Positions 13,012-24,432 of a stretch of 49,235 nucleotides of DNA are shown piece by piece. The first letter of the stretch is position 1. Every line of letters starts with the position of its first letter. The notes under the pieces were generated by a model. It made no database searches and had not been told where the DNA came from. It saw only the letters and a list, made by a program, of their open reading frames with translations. A program made the translations under genes and the position numbers. The stretch is from Neelides folsomi (lineage: Eukaryota; Arthropoda; Collembola; Neelipleona; Neelidae). The stretch is from contig JAQGBZ010000431.1 of the NCBI GenBank assembly GCA_034687125.1, positions 1-49,235 of the forward strand. The letters run 5' to 3'.

Positions 13012-13359
13012 TCCGACTTTAAATCAAGAACTACAATTTGTACTGAGCAACTTTCCACTTCAACCTCAGGGAGCTTGAGGTCATTTGGCACCCTCCACAT
13101 TCACCTAATGACCTTCGCGGGCCAAGGAGTCCAAATTGTCAATCTTGAGCGAGTGCACGGAGATGTGTTCTTCCATGTTGGAGGAAGAGACAGGCGGGAT
13201 TGGAGATCTCTCGAAGATTGGTAAAGGATTTATAGACCATAACCTTTTAGCTCTTCGCTTAAAAGGACGAGTGCCAGGCCGTTCCTCTCCCGCTGGCACA
13301 AATAGAGGCGGCGGCCGCCTCGGTTTATGCCTCATTGTCCTCTCTTCGGACGAGGCTCT

Positions 13360-16300
13360 TTAAACAAATTGTGGACAATTACTGTCCGACTCTGCCGCAT
13401 CCACCTCTTTAGATGATTCCTCTTCGCTTTCCGAGAGCGAGGTTCGCGAATGGGATGTGGAGAGAAGGCTTTCATCTTCGTCGGAGCCTTCAACCTCATA
13501 CCATGGTTTAGGAGGTCCCCGCAGGCTCTGAATTAAAAACACCAACTTTAGACCATATTCTCCGAAATTGAATTATCTCGCCGCATATTTTCCTGCCCTC
13601 CCACATTATCCCCATTCAGATCAAACCAAACATCAGAATGAACAGTGCGCTAAAATTCATAACCTTTCTTTCTCCCTTCGATTGTAGGAAAAAATTCTGA
13701 AAGTTTGGGACTTTGAAAAGGAAAGTTACACTATTGGAAAGTTTAAAGCACCAGCTGGCTCCGTTCCACTAAACACTGATCTCTGTTCACAAAGGATTTT
13801 CCATTCAGTTGAGCTAAAAGTTGGCAACAGAAAGGAAAAAAGGCCCTCTGCATCCATAATGCTTACGATACACATATAGTCATATAGTCACTTAATTGTC
13901 TATCCGTGAATCATGGGGCACAATACACAATATAAAGGGGCCATGTCTTTATAGTTATATTCAAAATGTTATGTAAATATTTTCTTACTGTGTACATAAT
14001 ACTTAGGTATAATAACACTAAATACATTGATTTCCGTCACTAACGATAAGTACCAAATCTTGGGGAAGCGCATTAAGCGTATAATATATTATTATTTCCA
14101 TTGATATTATACAGATATAAATTGCGAGATTGTGACGCAAGGGAAATTCATATTTAATGAGTAAAAGGAATGTGTTGAGGAATCATGATTCGATAAATTT
14201 CACTGCGATTGTGAGAATTGTTTTGGGACGGCCGCGTTTAAATGCTTCGGTTCTTTGAAGTTATCAAGGAAATAGATAAATATAAATAATCACGTCTCTT
14301 GAACTCAATGTACAAGATCAACAATTTACACTACATTTAATTGTGAACAGCCGACCGGGTTCTTAATTGACCGCTTACAAGATGTTAAAGGGAAAACATG
14401 TGTTTTATAGGGCCGGTTAGGAGAAAACTCCGGAATTGAATTTAATGGTTACCTTACTCACTCGGTGAATCGGCGACTTGTGAAGGCTGATTCGAGCCGA
14501 ACGAACAAGACAATCTGTCCGACGCTTCTCATTATTTCGTTTAATTCCTCCTCCAGGCTCATCGCTCATTGATCCGAGATCCTGAATGGAGATGTCTTTC
14601 CCCGACTCAGTCTTTGATGTTTCGGAGTTGAGAGAAGCGTGAGAGAGTGGCGGGACGTTTAAGGCTGATTCTGTTCTTGATGTTTCCGAAGGGGTTGGAG
14701 ACGAGGAACGGCCGGAAGGAAGGGATGCGATAGCAATTGAAGTCTGTCTTTCCCATGCCCCTTCTTTGAGGAACAAGGCCGCTTTCATCCCGCTTTTCTC
14801 TTCGATCTCAAGATGTTCGACTTGGAAAGAGTTGAAACAATTCCCAGCTCCCTTCTCGGAACTGTCGAAACATTTGGGAGACAAAGAATTTTTTGAATTA
14901 ACAACTTCGCTCCTCGAACTTTGAGGCGAATCGTTTCCCTCAATAAGCTTCGGACTCGATTTATTTTTGGCCGAATTCCCACTATCAATGTCAACGAGGG
15001 CACTTGGCTCATTCATTACATCTCCACTCATATTTTCGCATGTCCATTCAATGCCATGTCTTCGACTCCGCTCATCCTCCGTCCCGCGAATGAGGTCAGG
15101 TGTAAAATAAACTCCCTAGTCAAATAAAAAATAACGTGTTTCCCAGTCAGTAAACAGTGAGGAAAATTGACCAAACTGTCACAAATGAAAAAAATTGAGA
15201 AATGACCTTAAATAAATTTTTTTCGGTTTCCACAGTGGGGAATGATTTGGCCTTTTCTCCAGGGTGTTTTGGCAGCCAAGGCCCAGGTTGTGTCTGTTCA
15301 AGAACATGGAACGGAGAGCTTCCTGAGGAACTTTGGCTGTTTTTCAGAGGCTGAGGAGAAAAGACGGGAAGACGAGGGGAGGAATGGAGTCGTCCCATCT
15401 GATTGAGACTTGTAGTAGGAAGCCAAGGAAGTGAAGTGGCGGTCATATGCTCCTCTCCTCTCTGCACAATTTGGGAGTTAGAAAAGGTTCATTGTGTCGC
15501 TCTGTGCAGTGGCGTAACGAGGTTAGAGGGCGGCCTGCGAGGAAATTAAGCAGATCTATAGAGAGACGATTATGCAATGAGAGGGAGATGAGAAGCCGTG
15601 GGGAAAGCCCGTTTCTCCGCACATCCCGTAGTGAGGCAGCAACAAGGAAAGGGCCAATAACTTCATCCTAATCACATTACCCCTCGAAACAGCCTCATTT
15701 ATCATGGGGCTGTATAGAAGGGTATCTGGAATTGAGGCTCGTCGCTCGCACACCTCCACATCCACGTAGAAAATGAGAAATATGGAGCCCCTTTCGGAAC
15801 ACGGGCGGTTTGCATACATTCCAGCTGAGGGATGAGCAGTTGGTGGGAGGACAAAGCTCAACATTAAAATTTTACATAAGGGGTGGAAAAGAGGAAAGCA
15901 CTCAATTATGCAGCCAGATTGACTACGCTCCCACTCCAACGGAGAAAGTGTTAAGAAAGAAGAACCTTCGGGGCTTCTCTTCCAAGCGGCTCTATGACTT
16001 CCACGACGGCAGCTTCTTCAGACTTTTCGCTATTTATGCTCCCATTCCGACCCCGGTACAATTGGCTCTCAGACCCCGACTCGCTCTTCGCTCGCCCTCC
16101 ATAATAATCTGTATACAAATTACCATCTTTCACTCCCGCAAACTCGACTCAGCGAGATGGAAATCTCCCAACGCAGAAACTCATTCGTCCTACCCCATTC
16201 AAGGCTTCGGCCTAATGGACTACATTAATGGCCGTATTATAATTTTGTATATTATGTTCCCAAATATACCTTTTCTCAATTTATTCCTCACTTGATAATT

Positions 16301-16960
16301 TTCATACACATTGAGTGGATATGCAGTTGGTGCCATTGTAGTGGAGATAGATTTTAATGCATAATAATGAATATGGCTTCTCCGTTGTCGAGAGCCTTCA
16401 TAACTTCACATTACACTTTGATTACTATTATTTAGTGATAAATGAAGGGGGCCTATGTAGAAAAATGAATCAGTAGTTAATGTACTGGGAGTCGTTTTGA
16501 ATAAAAAACCCATTTTCCGGAACCTCACTCTAACTACCCTTGTTCGGGGAATACATCTTCCAGGGGGTTTAAATTGACCTTGCGGGGTTTGATAAAAGGG
16601 TCATTAGCTGGTAGGTCACCTTTGGGCCTGTTGGGGCTCTTCACTTGAAGATGGATGTGGAGTGTGGACGAGGAAGGCGCAACCCTCAAGAGATCAAGAG
16701 ATGGGAAGTCGGGCAATTGTCGATTCCTCAGCAGTTGGGCATCGGGAGGAAGGAGCCAAGGAGCCGACGAGGAGTTGAGCAACGGAGGGTTTCCTCCAAT
16801 CCCCTTCCGGTCCTTGCTTTCATTCCGAGGTTGATTTCCTTCCTCGTCCGAGGACGAGTCTCCACTTCCTGAGTTCTCCTCTCTCTCCAAGGAAGCGAGG
16901 ATGAGGGAGGCGGCGGCCGAATTCTTATCTCTTCGTGATTGAGTAGCCCAGAGTTTTTTC
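13360..16960 (-). CDS. SNCAIP: Synphilin-like gene: C-terminal exons 7-11
   Basis: Exons 16620-16960, 15966-16147, 15207-15461, 14462-15115 and 13360-13527. The protein is Ser-, Glu- and Pro-rich. Segments such as SGSGDSSSDEEG and, at the very end, SLSESEEESSKE look like casein-kinase-2-type acidic serine clusters. It also has a Pro-rich stretch (SSPRLPVFSPQP). The TAA at 13360-13362 ends the frame. Less certain joins are exon 7 to 8 (acceptor CTCGCTGAG) and exon 9 to 10 (weak donor GTCATT); both keep frame and give continuous protein-like sequence. Confidence 0.65.
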
Positions 16961-19900
16961 CTGGAATTTCCCATTCCAATTTTATGATTATGATAAGTCC
17001 CATTTAACCATGAATTATGAATGGAGCTCAGTGGAATGTTCTCCGCGGATGAGCGGCGGATAAGAGCTATTGATTCTCCGCGAGAATATTAGACCGTGTT
17101 TAACAAGAATCTAAATGCACGAGCACCTTCGCCCCCGCCTTCATTACAAGTGCTTACAAGAGAATTTGGGGCGGCGGAGTGTTGGCCAATTCCTTCATGC
17201 TCATATCGACGGCGTAGGGCGGTGGGAGACTTTCCACACTTCGCCATGCTTGCTCAGCCCGAAGGAGCTTGTGTTCCAGCTCAGAGAGGCGAATTCCATT
17301 TGAGGATTTCCCGAGCAGAATGCCGGCTTCCAGGCATCCTTTTTTCGGAGAGGAAGAGAAGCTCTTGATCAAATCACCCCGTTCCTTTACCAGCCATTTC
17401 CCACATTCCAAGACCTCCCTGGTGACCAATCGACAGTTAATGCTCCGTACGGGCAAAGCGGGGAGAAATTCACCTGAACTGCTTCCGCAAAACTTCCCTT
17501 TCTTCCTGTAGGGCCATGAAGGAGGAAAGGAGCGAATGGAGCTGAGCACCAAAGCTCCCCGCCACTTCTCCCATGAGGAAATAATTTGAGCATTCAGTGT
17601 GACTATGGGCCCCGGCTATGTCCGACCCTCTCCATCCGAGCTCCGTCTGAAATTAGGAAGTAAAATGACATCATGTCCCGGTTCAATTGCCCCACTTCCC
17701 GACACTGTGATTATTCCGAATTGGATCTTGAAACCAACGACTCATGTTCCCAGTTAATACTCTTCAAATATCGAGAGGCTCCACGTGAACCGTGGAAATC
17801 CTCCACCACCCAGCAGATCTTTACAATACGACATGGCATCCACGGAAAGTTTCTAAATTATGGGGTAGGAAATTAACCTGTGAAAGCGGATCGGCTCCGT
17901 GCAGAATCAATTCATTGCAGATGGTAATACGTCCGGATCTGGCAGCCACGTGGAGTGGCGTCATGCCCGCCGCATCTTTCATGTCAACTCTCAGATCCCT
18001 CTCGCATAATTGGGCGCAGAGCCAAGATACAGAATCGAGGGTCCCGTACTGGGCCGCAAAATGCAGCAACGACTTTTCACCTTCCCGGGCCAGAAGCGCT
18101 TTCTCTCCACTCAGGGTGTTCTGAACGAGCCACTTGAAGCAATCCACTTGTCCCGCCTGGAAAGATCATAAAAACTCATTCCAACGACAATTGCGAGAGA
18201 GGACGGCGAAGGTGGGAATTGAGTTTAAGAACCTTGAGGGCGGTGAGGATCGGAGTTCGACCGGCTCTGTTCACGTCCGTCAATGCCGTCTCGCTCTGAA
18301 ACTCGAGAACGCCCAGGACCCATTTGAGAGTTTCGAGGTGGCCGCCGCGTGCAGAACAATGGAGCAAACTATTTCCCCTCGCGTCAGCTAAATGACGAAT
18401 GAGCGTGGAATCCAATTCTTTACAGGCTTCTTGCTACAAAATAAATAGAAACATGTCAGGGGAAATTAAACAATTTCATTGGTAGCAAATCAAACAAGTC
18501 AAATTCTAAATAAAAAGTAGCATAAATAATATGATAAACAATATGTATTGTACATATGTAGTATGACTTTAATTAATGTGTCGACAAGCTCTGAATTATT
18601 GTGAGTATAAAGAAACATTTAACATGAATGGTATTTTGAGGGGAATACAAATAATCGTAAATAAAAATTAATGTCAATACATAAAATAATATTAAAGTTG
18701 TAATAAATACTTAGGATTAAATGTCAAAATTTTAGAGATATCTTTTGAGATAGAAACCCTTTGTTGTTGTACATAAATTAAACGTAGATCCAAAGCAAAG
18801 CAAGTGTACATTATACTCTAGTTGTTTAGAATTCTAGATATTCCATTGAGAATTCTTTTTGCTAATTTACTTTGAATAAAAGAACAAACTGTTCTTTGAA
18901 AAACCAGCCAAGGCATTGAGGTCCAAACTGCTGCGGATATTAGGCATAAGGGAAAGATATTGAATTTATTTTGATATGAATTTCCCAACATCCATGAATC
19001 GAGAGATTATTCAGCTCAACTGACGAGAAAAAGAAAGAGGCCGAGGGAGGGGGCGAAGTCGTAGGGATTTTTGGCTCGGAATTCTTCTTTCTCCTTCATA
19101 TCCCTTTATTCTCCAAATAAGAAAATTATCCCGAAACATTTGAAAAATTAAATAGAGTGATTGAGTTTGGGCCCACTGTGAAGTGAAGCCGTTTGGAGGG
19201 GAATAAAGGAGGTTTCAAAAAGATTAAAATACGAACCATTTCCCTTTCTACAAGATTAATTGATTGACGGACTCTGAATTTTTCCTCATACATTTTCCAT
19301 GGGTTTCCCTCAAAAATACTCCTAGTTTGAGAGTATGGCTTACATCACTTTCAACCCGAGCTCTCTCAAACTATCTATTTCCAGGCCTCCTGGCCGTCTC
19401 GATTCCCATTATAAAATAGCGTTAGGAGCGGAATTGCACCAATTTCTTAAATTCTGATCGAACTCTCCGAAGTTCGCCTTTTTGCAATCTCCTTTCTTTT
19501 AAACCCCCATTCCTCCTAATGAGCGACTGCGGAGAAGGATGAATATTTGAGTACATTGTCCAGAATTTAAATATTAACCAGTTGTTGCAATCGTCCTTTG
19601 CGGGCCAAGAGGAAGATTTTCCAAATCCATTCCGGAGTTCGCTCTTTTGACTTTCTTCTCCGAGTTCGGTGGTCACCGGTCGAGCACCGGGGTTTCCTTC
19701 GTGGACTCGCCCCACCCGTTAATGGCTTCAACTTTGAAGGACCCATCTCTTTCTCATTCGACCCACGACTCCCATTTTGATAAAGAGAGACAGGTGTCTG
19801 GGGCTGAGGCTTGGGAGCTGCACAAGTTCCGCTAGATCTTTTCCCGCGATCCACCTCATTCCCCGATTTCTGGTGAAGTGAGAGATCCTGGACGGCCGTG

Positions 19901-20284
19901 AGGATTGAACTCGTTTTTTGGGAGGTTTTGAGGGCAAAGCTGGTTGTTCCTCCGTGTGCTCCCTCACTCATGCCGGATATTGATGAGGGTCCTGATGGGG
20001 ATTGATCGCTCTCCTTCTGCAAAAAACGGAATGACACCACCGACCCAATGAGTCTCAATGTGAAAGATTGGACGTGATGAACATCTCAACCCCTTTCAAT
20101 GAGAGAATTGAGAAAGTCTGGCCGCTACATAAATACATACCTTCTTCTTTCCCAATCCATTGTTCGGCTCCAATCCAGACACATCCAATACACTCTTGAG
20201 CTTCGGAGAGGTGATTAGGCTGGAAAATATGTTGTAAGTAGAGCGAGGTCCTCTGGTTTTCTTGGGCCCTTCATCCTTCTCCAT
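13360..20284 (-). CDS. SNCAIP: Synphilin-1-like ankyrin/coiled-coil protein
   Basis: Eleven coding exons: 20141-20284, 19579-20016, 18233-18433, 17878-18156, 17474-17646, 17158-17418, 16620-16960, 15966-16147, 15207-15461, 14462-15115 and 13360-13527. All junctions are GT-AG with matching phase, giving 1031 residues (human synphilin-1 has 919). The ATG follows an in-frame TAA. Residues 205-354 hold about four ankyrin-type repeats (GNSLLHCSARGGHLETLKW, AGQVDCFKWLV, SLLHFAAQYG, GMTPLHVAARSG). They follow the synphilin-1 order including the weak second repeat, and a helical segment comes next (QEEREVLRKQFREVLECGKW). The N- and C-terminal parts are Ser/Pro-rich and acidic. Vertebrate synphilin-1 is a cytoplasmic protein that binds alpha-synuclein and ubiquitin ligases; that partner network should not be assumed here. 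Family assignment is from remembered similarity; exon structure is read directly. Confidence 0.8.
13528..14461 (-). other. Intron 10 of the synphilin-like gene
   Basis: AT-rich intron of 934 bp, GTGAGT donor and TTCAG acceptor. I see no extra exon. A second in-phase donor lies 9 nt inside it (see 14453-14461). Confidence 0.6.
14453..14461 (-). other. Alternative 9-nt exon extension (VSK)
   Basis: Exon 10 can stop before GTGAGT (last exon base 14462) or before GTAACC (last exon base 14453). Both donors are in phase 0 and the longer form adds Val-Ser-Lys. GTGAGT is the better consensus. Confidence 0.45.
15462..16619 (-). other. Introns 7 and 8 of the synphilin-like gene
   Basis: Two introns, 15462-15965 (504 bp) and 16148-16619 (472 bp), flank the 182-nt exon 8. 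Frames seen inside them on either strand lack continuity with the neighbours. The 161-codon plus-strand frame at 15810-16295 is antisense to exon 8. Confidence 0.55.
17158..17646 (-). CDS. SNCAIP: Synphilin-like gene: coiled-coil exons 5-6
   Basis: Exon 5 (17474-17646) and exon 6 (17158-17418) join across a 55-bp intron in phase 2, rebuilding an Arg codon. They encode a helix-prone segment with heptad-like spacing (FMALQEEREVLRKQF, then RLSELEHKLLRAEQAW). Its position just after the ankyrin repeats corresponds to the coiled coil of synphilin-1. The TECSNYF motif at the start resembles the degenerate last ankyrin helix of the vertebrate protein. Confidence 0.75.
17878..18433 (-). CDS. SNCAIP: Synphilin-like gene: ankyrin exons 3-4
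   Basis: Exons 18233-18433 and 17878-18156 (phase 0 at both ends) encode residues 195-354. Recognisable ankyrin cores are GNSLLHCSARGGH, GRTPILTALKAGQ, SLLHFAAQYG and GMTPLHVAARSGR. The second lacks the TPLHxAA consensus, as the corresponding synphilin-1 repeat also does. The intron falls inside the second repeat, at LK|AGQ. Confidence 0.85.
18434..19578 (-). other. Intron 2 of the synphilin-like gene
   Basis: Intron of 1145 bp, donor GTTAAT and acceptor TTTTGTAG. AT-rich next to exon 3 and GC-richer next to exon 2. No exon or repeat recognised. Confidence 0.55.
19579..20284 (-). CDS. SNCAIP: Synphilin-like gene: N-terminal exons 1-2
   Basis: Exon 1 (20141-20284) encodes residues 1-48, basic and polar, with the stretch SLITSPKLKSVLD. 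Exon 2 (19579-20016) encodes 49-194, a Ser/Thr/Pro/Lys-rich, probably disordered segment. It ends in an RRRK-containing basic patch and then EWIWKIFLLARKGRLQQL, which leads into the ankyrin region as in synphilin-1. The 124-bp intron uses GTATGT/GCAG. A likely 5' UTR splice acceptor (ATTACAG) ends at 20324, so a non-coding first exon may lie further upstream. Confidence 0.75.
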
Positions 20285-20310
20285 CAGTCCACCCTCACAT
20301 TACTTCCCAA

Positions 20311-20324
20311 GTGAAGATCTTCAC
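20311..20324. repeat. 14-bp perfect palindrome GTGAAGATCTTCAC
   Basis: A perfect inverted repeat with no spacer, 27 bp upstream of the synphilin-like start codon and overlapping a likely 5' UTR splice acceptor. It could be a protein-binding site or chance. Confidence 0.4.
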
Positions 20325-22789
20325 TGTAATAATTATTTTAATCATTTTAAATTTTAAATCAATTTAAAACTATTATAATACTAAATACAGATTTTATAAT
20401 ATACTCTAAGGACCTAATTTACTAAATATTATTGATCGGCAATAATTTAAAATTCCTTTAAAAGAATCTCACATTCATTACGCGGCACATTCACCATTGA
20501 AGGTAAAAATATAAAAATTCTTTGTTCGGCACTATTGAAAATAAGAATAATGTGGTAAGCCACAATGTGTATTCTGTCATGTGTGGATTTTTATTTATTT
20601 ATTTCTAGGAGTATTTTTGTATATTTTGACAATTGAACTCGATATGAATTATTTTATCTTACATTTGGAATTTGAAGTTGTTTCATGGGCGAGGTGGAGA
20701 GACAGGTCACGGAACCGTTAGCACATCATGATAATGCCCCAAACTATCCACTAACTATTTCAATATTACAAATTGCAAAGGAAGAAATTTAAATAAAATT
20801 GAAGTATTTGGCAAGCGTGGTTTAACTTTGGTACTGGCGTAGGGCCCTTACTAATTCAGTGCTCATAGTTGGGAGAAACTTCTCCTTAATTCCTCCTTGG
20901 CATTTTAGGAACGTGCCCTGGAGATAATATGAGGAAAGGTGCAGCGAAGATGAAGGGACCTTCCTCCCCCGTTCTTCCTACCTAAAAACACCTGTGATTC
21001 CTTCTCCTTAAACTCACCCCATTCCACCCACAGCTCCTTAAGACTCCTTATAATCAGGAGTTAATGCAATAGTCTCACGTTCAACGGCTTCTTTCTTTTT
21101 TACTCACTTAATACCAAAGGAAAAGGAGCTCTTAAATGCCCAATTAATAAATAACAAATTTTTTTAAACATTTTTCGGTTAACTTTTAGTGTGACCACCT
21201 GAGATAAGTAAAATGCTCAAATGGCTTATAGACAACGATGTAAAAATGGTGTTTAAGCATTGAATAATTTTTGTTTAAAAGTTAAATATATTCATGCTAC
21301 AAATATTGTGTGATCTTATACATATCTAAAATGAATATTAATCATGAATTCATTAGCTTAACACTTGGGAATGTTGATCATAAATGTTAGCATTATGCAG
21401 AGGGTTTTTAAGAAGAATCCTTTGTAAGTTTATTCAAAAATGCAAACATTACATTTGGGAAAGTTTTGCGCTATCCTTTTCCGCAGTCATTCGAATACGC
21501 ATATTACTTGGAGTACAAATATTTAGTATGACGTTCTAAACCACTTTTACCTCGTAATTGAACCAACAGAAAACCATGAATTTTCTATTAACCCCCTCGA
21601 ACACGAAAAGTCTGATCGTAAAAGAAAATATCCTTTTCCATGTGGTGGAAGAAGAAATTTTAGTCAGAGTTGAGAATAAAGTGGATATGTCCGCCAAATC
21701 CTTTAAATTCCATTAAAAAGTTTTCGTGGGAATATAATATACTTTCCACCTCTCTCTCTCTATCAAATCAAAGAGGACCAAAGGAGAAGTTGAAATGAAA
21801 AAGAGCAAAATAGAAAAACAGATAAATGGCTTGTCATAAATAAATTCTTGAAAAATTCTATCAGGCTTTCTCAAAGAAAATAAAGAGGTATGTCCATAGT
21901 AGTACTTTATACGACATAGTAGAAATATTTTCTGTTTTCCATTAAAAAAACTTATCTTGAAGAGAAATCTCTCGATCTGCTTAATAGAAAATAGAAATGG
22001 AAATGGCTATCCTTCTTCAACTAATGGCCCATAGAAATTCAACTATTCAGCTGTTAAGTCTTTCAAATTAAGTCGACAACTTGCACTTTCTCTTTTTGGA
22101 AAATCAACCAGGGCATAATAAATTATCATACAGCTCTTTACAATTTTTCACAGTGCAGTAAATATATATATCAATATAAATATCTTTGGCTTTATTTGTA
22201 AAACTTAACTAAACTGATAAGCAGCAAAATACACAAATATGAAATATTTATATGTGTATAAATATGAAAGTCATTGTAATTATATTTCATATTAATTCTA
22301 AAAACAAGATATGTGTAAGTATAAGAACAAGGATTTGGGATTAAGATTAATTCATAAACGAAATTTGAATAAATGAATGGATAAAATTATGTGTACAAGT
22401 GTTAGTGCTAATTACAATGAGTCGTTGAAATTCAAATGCGCAGAGAGAGGAAAAGGCCCGAATAATGAAGGAGGAAGGAAGGAGTGGACAACTGTTGGGC
22501 TGATGGGACGGAGTTTATTGTTTATATTAATTGAGCGTCCCATGTGAGTCTGGCGGATCGAGGGCCGCAATGTGACGAGAGACAATGAACAACGTTGCCC
22601 GTGAGTGTTTCAATGGGAGGCAGAGGGGCGGAGCCGAGGCTGCAAAATTAATGCACCTCATTCCTAAACCCATCTTGATTTCCCGAAGGTGTTGCTCGAA
22701 ATCTGCCTTAGTGAGGTAAGACCAGTCGAGGTAGATTCTTCTTGACTTCCTATTTAAAATAAATAAGTGAATAGGGAAGTGTGTGCGGT
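20325..22789. other. Divergent intergenic region
   Basis: Lies between the minus-strand synphilin-like gene and the plus-strand LysM gene, so it should hold both promoters. Mostly AT-rich, with GC-richer blocks at about 20.8-21.1 kb and 22.45-22.75 kb. A short CT run sits at about 21753-21763. No TATA box could be assigned to either gene. Confidence 0.45.
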
Positions 22790-22853
22790 CATTACAGAGG
22801 GCATAGGCCGAGCGGGTCGTAACTCCGCTCTCCCGTTTGAGAAACGACGAGAG
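22790..22853 (+). other. Candidate 5' UTR exon of the LysM gene
   Basis: A GC-rich stretch ends GAGAG followed by GTGAGT, an excellent splice donor at 22854. A matching acceptor, TTTCATTTTAG, ends at 24372 just ahead of the LysM coding exon. The 5' limit is a guess. No coding frame is implied. Confidence 0.35.
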
Positions 22854-24372
22854 GTGAGTCTATTGAAATTTACCGCCTTCTCTGCTCTCTTATAATTCCA
22901 AAAGGAGTTTCATCATTTCGACCCAGAATCCGCATTTTTCCCAACTCTCGGTTTCTTCCTCAGGCCTTCATATTTTTAATGTGGTTGGAGAAAAGGGGTT
23001 TCCATCGACTCCAGCTTTTGACTACTCCAACATATATAATAATAATATTGTTCAAATGAGAATTGAAAAAGCATCCATATTAAAAACATCAGATGAATGC
23101 AGAGAATGCATATGGGAGAAGGCTTTCTTGCCCAAATCCAATCCAATCTATTTACTCAGCAGGCTCAGAGGAAGACAGAGATGGAATCAAGGCAATATGG
23201 AAGTTTGAAGAATAAAGGACCATCATAATTCCACATGAATATGGTCATATCAAATCTTTTTACTCCCTCGTCATTTATAATGCAGGATTGGGTGCGGTGG
23301 GCTCTGGCTGGTTCCGACAAACACTGGAAAAATAGTTATATGAGACCCGGGTTGGTACATAGAGAGCAATAATGTCTCAGCAAGGGTCCAGGAGAAATAA
23401 ACATTTTCTCCTTCTGAGTGAAACTATTCCAAACCTTTTGTGTCTTTCTCCCTTTTATTCCCGTCTGGTGCATAGGTAGACCAAATCTCCCACGCCTTCA
23501 CAACAACATAGGGAAATATGCCTTCTTTTATTTGAAACCAAACAATTCATACTTAAATTTGACGCCTTTTGTGACTTGTCAACTTTTACAAATAATCACA
23601 ATTTTAAATTCTATTCACATTTATATTACACTGTTGTATAAAATAAACTCCAAGCCTTTATGCCATAATTGCCAAAATACTTGCATGGTAAATTGATAAG
23701 TATGGTATATCACATTCAATGTAGAGGATTTTTATAGAAATGTAAATAAAGTAATAATCTTAAGTAAGGCAAAATTTGTAATGCCAGAATATTACCTAAC
23801 ACAGAGAAAATAACGTTTAGTGTAAATGTACATAAGTTTAGCAGAAATTATGATGTCTGTGATGCATCTGGTAATTTAAATAATCCTTTATTTAATCTAC
23901 GAGTAACAATTAAGAAAAGTTTATGTGCTGATAAATTCAATTAAGTTAATAAACTATGTTATTAATGTGTAGTTAGTTAAAGCTACATGGCTAACCCAAA
24001 CAAATGTTTTTTTCCTTGTTCGAATCTCTGAAATATTTCCTTTTATTATTTTAATTTGGTTAGGTAAACAATATATTTGTATAAACATCATATAAAATAA
24101 TGTTAAGAGCTTCCATTAGCTGTTATAATTATATTAGGTTATTTAAATGGTTATAAAAATATAAATACGTTTACTTCGTTAGTTATCGTTATGCGTTAAG
24201 ATGATATTTTTCCTTTAGTGGCGAGAGACCTCTGACGTGTGGAGATCGATTTTTATCTATTCCTCTTTTCTAATCTCTGTTCTATTTCTATAGATTTAAA
24301 TACATTCTTCTTTTAAACTGTAAATATTATGTAAAATTCAATTTATATAGGTATGTTTATTTTTCATTTTAG
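22854..24372 (+). other. Probable 5' UTR intron of the LysM gene
   Basis: AT-rich, especially from 23.7 kb on, without exons I can support. The 75-codon and 92-codon plus-strand frames at about 22.98 and 23.42 kb have no recognisable features. Confidence 0.35.
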
Positions 24373-24399
24373 TGGGTTCGCTCTCAAGCAGGAGTCACA

Positions 24400-24426
24400 A
24401 TGGTCTTGAAGATTCATCAAAGGTGA
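24400..24426 (+). promoter_or_regulatory. Upstream ORF in the LysM leader
   Basis: ATG followed by seven sense codons and TGA, ending 6 nt before the main ATG at 24433. In a leader starting at the 24373 acceptor this would be the first ATG and could lower translation of the main frame. Confidence 0.4.
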
Positions 24427-24432
24427 AAAGAA

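Noticed and set aside
15810..16295. 161-codon plus-strand frame
   Set aside because: Antisense to exon 8 of the synphilin-like gene and its introns; no domain seen.
24018..24027. GTTCGAATCT, like a tRNA B box
   Set aside because: The upstream sequence does not give an A box at proper spacing or pair into acceptor and anticodon stems.
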